The notes under the pieces are model-generated. The model saw only the letters and a program-made list of their open reading frames with translations, ran no database searches and was not told the origin of the DNA. Made by a program: the position numbers and the translations under genes. Shown here in pieces: positions 57,190-64,000 of a DNA stretch of 64,000 bases. Origin of the DNA: Armillaria gallica (taxonomy: Eukaryota > Basidiomycota > Agaricomycetes > Agaricales > Physalacriaceae); the NCBI GenBank assembly GCA_037576215.1, contig JBANDB010000017.1, positions 744,001 to 808,000 of the forward strand, in the 5' to 3' direction. How positions within the stretch are numbered: position 1 is the first letter of the stretch; the number at the start of each line of letters is the position of its first letter.

Positions 57190-59584
57190 CGTGCTTGATA
57201 TCGAATAGCCATGGAGTAAGGAAGGTGGCGTCTAAGCTGCGGCGTGCGCGAGTCGACTTGGAGGCGAAAAGGAAACCAGTGAATGATGTGATGGTGCCGG
57301 CCCGGAACTCTTTCCCACACCTCCTCTACCTCGCTGCCTCACACAACCCTGGCGCCGGTTCACACACCACCACCACCACCACCAGTTTCACGTCTTCATT
57401 CCTGCTCTCCCCCCGACGTCTGTACCCACAAAACTACCGGACACTTTGGAAATCAGGAAAATTCTAAATGGCGAGAGAATCGGGGCATACATGTTAGATG
57501 TGATAGCTATATTTTAGCATCATTTCCATTTATCGTCGCACTCTACCTCTGCGATTTGTGGTGTTTTTGGGCTCTGGTTCCGCTCCACTTCGTATAAAAT
57601 GCGAGAAGCGATTAGGCTAAACTGGGGGACCTCGATTTATTGTTCGACGACGAGTTCCCAGATAGGTGAGCAACTATTTCCTGGTCATCCCTTTCCACTT
57701 CAATTCAACTCTCTCAAGTATATCCGTGACCTCGTCGAATTCCAACTTTCCCTTCTCCACCACCAGCGAAATGTGGAAATAGCGGAACCGATCCTAAAAA
57801 TACACCATCCCACACCATTGAGCAGGCACGAGCAGCTGGGACACGACCTAAATCTTCTACATACCCGCCAACAGTCTTGAATACCGCAGAATTCTCAATA
57901 CGTTTCACGGAGACGTCATTTCGTGGAGCAGTGCCATACAAGCTGTTACGAATTTGTTATGAGACGTTAGCCAGGGCCTGCATCGCAAGAAACCAGTTTC
58001 TGCTAGGCTCGAGCAAGCGTTTGAAAGCTGCGAAGTACCCAACTACGAAGCGAGGAGGTACTCTTGGCCTGGAGAGTATACAGAAACCTAAGTGGTTTTC
58101 ATGCAACGAATCTAGGTACATTTCTTCTGGACAGGAAGACTTCAGCTAACAAAAATCGTTCTAGTCCACAGATACAGCCAACCAATGAAATACTGCTCTT
58201 CACCATGGTCACCGCTGACGTTCACAAAGTTCGTAAATCCATTCTTCCTTATTTTCGTGCACATCAACTACAAACCCCGACTGTTTCCCCGCCCTATTCG
58301 ACGCTCTCCCCCTCGTCGAAGGCATTTCCCATGACTCCAACAATTACTCCGCATCTCTCACCATTGCCGACCTTATACCGTCGGATACACATTCAATAGC
58401 CCTGCTTCCGCAGACGATGAACATCTTCCGGTCGTGGGTCACTTCAAGGAAAGACAATCGTTGCACGTAAAGGGATACGGCGGTGCCCTAAATGGCATGA
58501 AGATGGGAAGGATACTGAGGGGGCGGTCAAATGAGCATAAGGTTCTTAAGCAGATCGACGTGCTGGATGTTTTCAGGTAATTCCCTTTTGCTTTCCCTTC
58601 GACTTGTGATTTAGGGATCGTTTGCAGAGAGGAACTGAAATCTGGGTAGTCGCCGAGAACGTACAGTGGGCGTGTTTCAAGGGTGGGGAACCAGATAATT
58701 GTTCGGATGCGATGTCAGCTGGGACGACGAGGAATGATAACGAGATGTCTGTTCTCCAAGTTTAATGCACTCTTGATCCAGTCGAAGGTTGATTTCTCTT
58801 TTGTTTCATGTCCAATAATCTTGGCTCATCCATGATGATTTAGATTAATGGCGTTATTCAGAAATACCCAGTTGACATTGTCGTGTCGGTATAAAGGCGA
58901 TAACGAGCTGATATATTTGAAGGAAGCATCGGCATCACCAGGTTGGTCATTCCACTTCACCCTTTATATTCTATGCTCAGCTTTCTCTGACGGTTCAAAA
59001 CCAGCAAGGTATGCGAAGCTTGCTAGATCCGTGCGACCTCCTATTCATCGCTGGTGCCATTGAATGGGTGTGCCAAACTGAACGACGACATCTCACCTGT
59101 CACCAAGAAAAGAAAATCGAGTGGTTGGTTCGCCGTGACAGATGATCAACAAAGGTAGGTTCCCTTCTCTTTGATGGGTGGCTCGTCTTGATAAACTGTA
59201 TTAGAGATAAACGTTCGATGCAACTACTTCGTGTATTAGTATAACACGCAGGTATGGTGAGGATCGCTTACCGACAGCCAAGGAACCGTTGTCTCTATAA
59301 CTGCCCAGATGTACTCCCAGCATCACTTTGAGGCTACGAACATGGAGACTCGTGCGTACCGACTTCTTTCTCGTCACCAATTGGACAACCTTGCGCCTGT
59401 GCATTATGGCACATTTACAATGCCCGACGAATCTTGGGGAGCTGTGATCTTGAGTGACGTGGGCGAAGTATTCCATTGTTATTCGTGGGACGAATCAGGG
59501 ATGAACGCGGAGGAACGACACTGGGAGCACGAGGCCGCACCCGAGCAGAGGCCGCACCCGAGCAGAGGCGAGGTCATCGCATGA
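57190..59584 (+). pseudogene. Protein-kinase-like gene (family K), copy D, cut before the catalytic loop
   Basis: Follows copy B through the N-terminal exons (TIEQARAAGTRPKSST near 57815) with the introns at 57664-57717 (GTGAGC...CTCAAG) and near 58116. The late exon is in better shape than in copy B: MYSQHHFEATNMETRAYRLL, then NLAPVHYGTFTMPDESWGAV and LSDVGEVFHCYSWDESGMNAEER. Immediately after ER the sequence switches to a GC-rich repeat and the catalytic-loop exon is missing. The first part is full of stops. Confidence 0.5.
57361..57384. repeat. (CAC)n microsatellite
   Basis: Six to seven CAC/ACC triplets interrupted once, at the 5' flank of the kinase-like copy D. Confidence 0.85.
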
Positions 59585-59889
59585 CATCTTCCTCAGACGA
59601 CGACGACGCACGAGCCGCGTCCCGAGCATCGCCGAGGCCGTCACCATTGCGTGACATCTTGCATCCCTTCCCTCCCACGGGATTTGCCTAAGGATTCAAG
59701 AGGTTCTTATTTCTTTGCTGTGGCAATTAATTTTATCCACCACGCGGGATACGACGCTGCACACCGCCTCGTCTCCATCGTGTCACAGATCTCGCGGGAT
59801 CCGCGGGATCCACCCCGCCGTCACCATGTGTTAGTTGTCACAGGGCGGTCATCGCGTAACATCTTATCCACCACGTCGCTGTCATCCAC
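59510..59889. other. GC-rich single-copy stretch with short tandem repeats
   Basis: Begins with two tandem units of GAGGCCGCACCCGAGCAGA. A motif close to TCATCGCGTGACATCTT then occurs three times with variations. A CGCGGGATCCGCGGGATCC run follows near 59790. The composition differs from both flanks. It joins the truncated kinase-like copy D to the segmental duplication. Confidence 0.55.
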
Positions 59890-61300
59890 TTTGCGACAGC
59901 ATCCTCACGAATAGGTATGGCCGGTACCAAGGTTTCTAAGGCGATTTTTCGGACCGAGTGAAGGCACAGGGACTTTGAAGAGATGATGCCTACTTCTGCC
60001 TAATGAGAGCTGTTCGTGACGAGCCGCTCCTGTTGTGCGTGCTTTCACGCGCTTTGCTCAGGAATGGCTGTCGCCTGCTGTACCAAGCTATCGATGAAGA
60101 CCCTGAGGACGACCAGTATGGAAGAGACGTGTTCGGCGACAATGGTACGGGGTGTATGTCTTGTCTTCTAGCATGACAGGTACGTGCTTCGCAGCTCCCG
60201 TTGCACCTCGATGTATCAGCACGGTGTTCACCGCCGACCCTATACCTCAACATTCCACGGTTACATTATCACGGCTTAGATTCACTGCTCTATGGAGAAG
60301 GCACACTTGATTTGCGCCGCCTGAAGAGCATCTCCCTACATTTCAACACCAATTCTGGCACATTATCGCTACAAAATCGCCATGGCGAATTTCCCGAACT
60401 TGAGCATTTCAAGCTCTCCGGAGTTTTCGTAGCCTCAGACCCTGATGAGCCCCTTATCGATCTATTTTCCCATGCTCCAAAACTGTACACTCTGTCTTTG
60501 GACTGTTTTTCCGATGTCGTACATTTCCGCTTGCCAGACGAACAGATCACAACCATCCATTATTCCGATTATCGATCACGGAACATCAGTGCTTCGCAGT
60601 GTAGAAGATTCCCCAACGCTACCGTTCATCGTTGCAATCTGGATTTATTCAACACAAGCGACCTTCCCTTCCGCAGGCTACTCCTCGACGATGTGATTTC
60701 TCCACGGCAACTCTTTTTCACAAAAGATGATCCCGTACCTTACCTCTCTAAAGCTGGTCAGCACCGATCAAGAAGTGGACGGTACCACCTACCACGCAGG
60801 GGTAATTCGTAGCCTTGTACAACACGTCTCCCGGTCTCCCGGAGTTCACGCTCACTACGGTTGATTTTACTTCTACTGATGCGCTCTCTATCCTTCACAT
60901 GACGCCAAACATCGTGAGGTTATCCATCGTGGAGCAAAACAAGGTTCAAAGGGGTCTCATCACCTCCAATTTTATTGAAGGACTTGATGACCGAAGGATG
61001 CTGCCGAAGTTGCAGCATTTGCAGTTTGTCTGGTCGGGCGACATGGATGAGGCCGTTGTCGTAGATATGGTCGAGCATCGAGCGTTCACGTTTGTTGTGA
61101 TAGGTGTTCGGATGGGGGGAGAGCTCAGACAGGATACCTTGACCCGAGTCGACGATCTTCGAAAATGCGGCACAACAATTACGCTGTGGTGGAAAAGAAC
61201 TTCTGAATGTATGCATGGGCTAACGTGGGCACTATATCTTGTCGTGATAATGGACATGAATTCGAGTATGCAGACTCTACCGCCTCGTACAATCTTGTAA
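59890..61300 (+). pseudogene. LRR/F-box-like protein, copy 2, with upstream exon
   Basis: The upstream exon (59890-60175) is broken as in copy 1. The leucine-rich part is open from 60201 to about 60715 (LDLRRLKSISLHFN, HAPKLYTLSLDCFSDVV, FRLPDEQITTIHYSDYRS). It shifts near 60715, where copy 1 is intact, and is again open from 60815 to 61300 with PNIVRLSIVEQNKV and LPKLQHLQFVWSGDMDEA. The TAG that ends copy 1 reads TGG here, adding about 40 residues. The two copies are thus broken at different places and the ancestor was probably intact. Confidence 0.5.
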
Positions 61301-62560
61301 ATAAGCAACCTTAAACACTCGTGAGGTGGATGATATAGCTGAAACTATGAGTTTCGTTAATCATGATGAAACAACCAAGCAAGCTAACTGATACGTACTT
61401 CTTGGGGAGAAGGAACTCCTTCTCATGGACGAGTAGCTCTAGAACCTAGGGTACTTATACGAAGGAAGCTGTCAATCTGACCTATATCCGACCAGTTAGT
61501 CAAGGTTAAGGCAAGTCTCCACCCCTTTTCGCTCCGTGACTGTACGTCATCTGGCTTCGCTCAGGGCAAGCAGTATGGTCCATTGCGTGCCCAACATGGG
61601 GCTCAAGTTTGAGGTGCGAGAATAGGATAACAACGAGCAGCGCCTGGAGGAACAGCGAGTCGTTATTCAGAGCCAACCTGGGCTATAGTCAGCGGGAAAC
61701 GAACAAAGGGAACGGCAGAAGCATACACAGATAGTCGTGCTGTATTGCGCTCTGCGATATCCTTATTTGTTTTGACGACGGACGCGCCGCGTCTGTTTCG
61801 AATAAATGTTCTAACCAAGGGCTAAATCAAATTTTTTGATGCACAAGAAAAATCTATCCGCACGGTCTCGGAACACTCTACATGTATCCGTCAGGTTTCC
61901 GTGATCTTTCATTTAGGAACATGACCGCGACAGCGACCAGAAACCTAGAGCGACAGAAGGCTGGGTTTCCTCCAATGATGTCGAAAGTGTCTGGGTTTGT
62001 TTCAACTGAGAATGTACGTGGGATATGCTTCAGTCAATAAGCAAGCGTCTGACGCGAGGAATACATCTGGCATTGATAACTCCGGGGCAACAATTACTAA
62101 ACGAGGAGAGACAAAAACACTGCAGGACAAGAATTGATGAGAAATCATCGAATTGAGGCAATATGGAACAAAGACTCACAAATTAACAAGTTGCTGCGAC
62201 AGCAGCTACTCCTTTGCCGCACTTTGGAACGCCACACCTCAAGCTCGCTCACCAGCCACTCGACCCCTTGAGCGCACCAGAATTCATTCTCCTCTTGAAA
62301 GGCTGTCTTTGCAGGTTCCATGGCCGTTGTCGTGGTCGTAGCAAAATCAGCACGCCATCAACGGATTCCTTCGCAGGAGGATATAGCCGTAAACTCCTGG
62401 TGCTTGTTGGTGTCGATGAAGCGGGTAGCATCCAGAGTAGCGTCGTTGTCTTGCTCCTGAAAAGATGTATGTTAAGCTTCCGTGGTACATGCATTCTGAG
62501 GGTAAAATACTGCGCCCAAAGGTTTTCAGCTAGCAGTTCATCGCTTTGTCGAGCTTGACG
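61301..62560. other. Duplicated non-coding spacer and small open frames
   Basis: Equivalent to 9641-11000. No convincing gene. The small plus frame at 62214-62558 (SAPEFILLLKGCLCRFHGR) is slightly longer than in the other copies because of one indel. Confidence 0.4.
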
Positions 62561-62858
62561 TCCTCAGAAATACAGCTCCGGGTAGTAAAAGCAGAATATT
62601 CGAGCGACGCTAGGATATAGGACGGCGGACGGGGAGGTGCATGCTGAGACAAAGCGAAAGGTCGCGTTCGGGATGGTGGTTGCAATTGAGATCGGATTCA
62701 AAATGTCGCATAGACGCGTCGGCCCGACCACCCGCTTGTGGGCTCTTTTGCTTCCTACCACCATCATGGACGCGACTACTCCATTTTTCTGGGAATGCTC
62801 TCATCCGTTTACCCTTTTACTTTGATAACAAACCAATATATCTGTATATGACCCGCAT

Positions 62859-63996
62859 CTATCGCCCGTATTTGTACGCCTCAAGTAGTGGATGAAAGAG
62901 CGCGAAAATATTGGTTGGCTTTTCGGCATCAGGTGCGTTCTTTCGTAGAACATATCGGGGAAGCTGACCATTTTCTTCTGCAGAGGTCTCTTTAGTTTTT
63001 ACTAGCCAGACGACTTTTATGTGCTCGACGCTGCCTACCACCATCTATGAGCTTCTCTTCGCTTAACTTGAGGACATCATGCTCGGGCAACGATTCTGTG
63101 GGAGGGCCCAAGAAAGCGAAGGAAACCACGAGCAGACGGCTGTCTTCTTCCCTGATGACGTGGCCTTCATCGGTGGTGGTCCGTGCGCTGACTGTCTGCG
63201 GGAACGTTGAAACAGAGCGTCGCAGCCAATAATGGTGGTAGGAAATGAAAGGTGCCGGGGATACAAGGATACAGGAGAACTTCCCTTACACTTAGCCTTA
63301 GACTACAAATCCCTTAATCTATGCTAGGCTTCCGAGACCATTTCGAGCATTGAAAATGACCTCTTTCCTTGTGTTCCGCATCTCCAACTGGTGGCCTAAA
63401 CCTAGCCTAGGCTAGCGTAGTATAGCATAGCCCTAAAACCTAACTGATGAACATTGTACTTCCGAGCGAGCGTTAAGATCAAGCTTGGGACCAGATTAGC
63501 ATAACGTAGCATAAATCCAGTCTAGCATAACACGAGACCTAGACTTTGTAGAACTACTGTACCCATAGGACAAGCTAAGATTGGCGCAACACAGAAATAT
63601 CCTATCTATCTGGAGTCATGTCTGAAAAGCGGGTGAGACACAATCCTCAGATCCCAGAGACTGAGCACACACCTTCCCGCGTTTGCTACGGTGAGGTCCT
63701 TCTGTCCTATTATTGATGCCATCATTGTCACCACTTTTGCTAGGCGGTGCGTTCGCAGCCATCGTGGCTTTCCGTGTTGCCGCTGCTTTCTGTGCATTAG
63801 TCAATACCAGTGGCGCATCATCCTTGGATTCCACAGGCCACAACTCCTCTTCAAGTTCCTCCTCATGGGCAGACCCTCGTACCATCTTCCCCTCTGTGGC
63901 ATTTGTAGCCTTTGCAGCTTCTTCAGCTTGGTTCACGGCAGCGGCGGCGTCCTCCGTCTCTTTCGCAGCCTTTGCAGCTTCTTCAGCTCGCTTCAT
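62859..63996 (-). CDS. Family V Lys/Ala-rich protein, copy 3 (start of gene at or beyond the edge)
   Basis: Exon 1 is open from 63996 to 63616 with a long Ala/Lys/Glu helix, DAPLVLTNAQKAAATRKAT, NDGINNRTEGPHRSKRGK and a GTGTGT/GTGTGC-type donor. It lacks the stop seen in copy 1. Part of the AKTGGTKRK stretch is deleted. The downstream exon blocks (63266-63063 and 63044-62859, with SAEENGQLPRYVLRK and FALFHPLLEAYKYGR) are in different frames. An ATG is present at the very edge of the window. Unrecognised; the basic motif suggests a nuclear protein. Confidence 0.4.
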
Positions 63997-64000
63997 GTGC

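Larger units (their letters stand above)
59900..63996. repeat. Segmental duplication, copy 2
   Basis: Nearly identical to 8340-12550, including non-coding spacer, with a few small indels such as an insertion of GACGCGCCGC near 61785. It continues beyond the right edge. Confidence 0.85.

Noticed and set aside
59651..59914. 87-residue frame in the GC-rich stretch
   Set aside because: It is made from imperfect short repeats and has no counterpart in the other modules.

Overview
The window is nuclear DNA of a filamentous basidiomycete, most likely an Agaricomycete. The main evidence is several copies of a large membrane protein with a DUF6535 domain, a family known almost only from mushroom-forming fungi, together with many short (about 49-57 nt) GT...AG introns and degenerate copies of fungal brr2 and rvb2. 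No rRNA, tRNA, CRISPR array, bacterial-style operon or viral genome was seen.

Most of the window is a mosaic of modules copied three or four times and then decayed independently. The core module is a direct repeat of about 300-400 bp (called P here), a DUF6535 gene on +, a convergent small gene on - (family Y), P again, and a small minus-strand family (W). In copies B, C and D this is followed by a degenerate protein-kinase-like gene (K). Copy A (positions 2-4130) lacks its 5' end. The three complete DUF6535 genes are B (13607-16912), C (30364-33585) and D (51940-55284). Each has the same three-exon structure with intact splice sites and a long open frame. Nearly everything around them carries frameshifts or stops, so these are probably the only functional genes in the window.

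Between the core modules lie other repeated families: LRR/F-box-like genes (two degenerate copies plus an extra upstream exon), family V (minus strand, Lys/Ala-rich, three copies), family X (+, three copies plus a 3' fragment), S repeats, minisatellites and R segments. A stretch near 8.3-12.55 kb recurs at 59.9-64.0 kb, and its distal half recurs again at 45.7-47.75 kb.

Single-copy insertions stand out. A LINE-like ORF1/endonuclease remnant (4.7-7.0 kb) is joined at a splice junction to a family X exon. A 375-bp MITE (21684-22058) has CACTG ends and an AGA target duplication. A 96-bp foldback element (39130-39225) has a 9-bp target duplication. A degraded but intron-containing spliceosomal helicase copy (brr2, +) is convergent with a degraded rvb2 copy (-) at 23.5-27.5 kb.

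The picture is a rapidly rearranging, gene-poor accessory region whose selected component appears to be the DUF6535 membrane proteins. Their N-terminal, juxtamembrane and C-terminal segments differ between copies by small internal duplications and by gain or loss of stop codons. What these proteins do cannot be read from the sequence.
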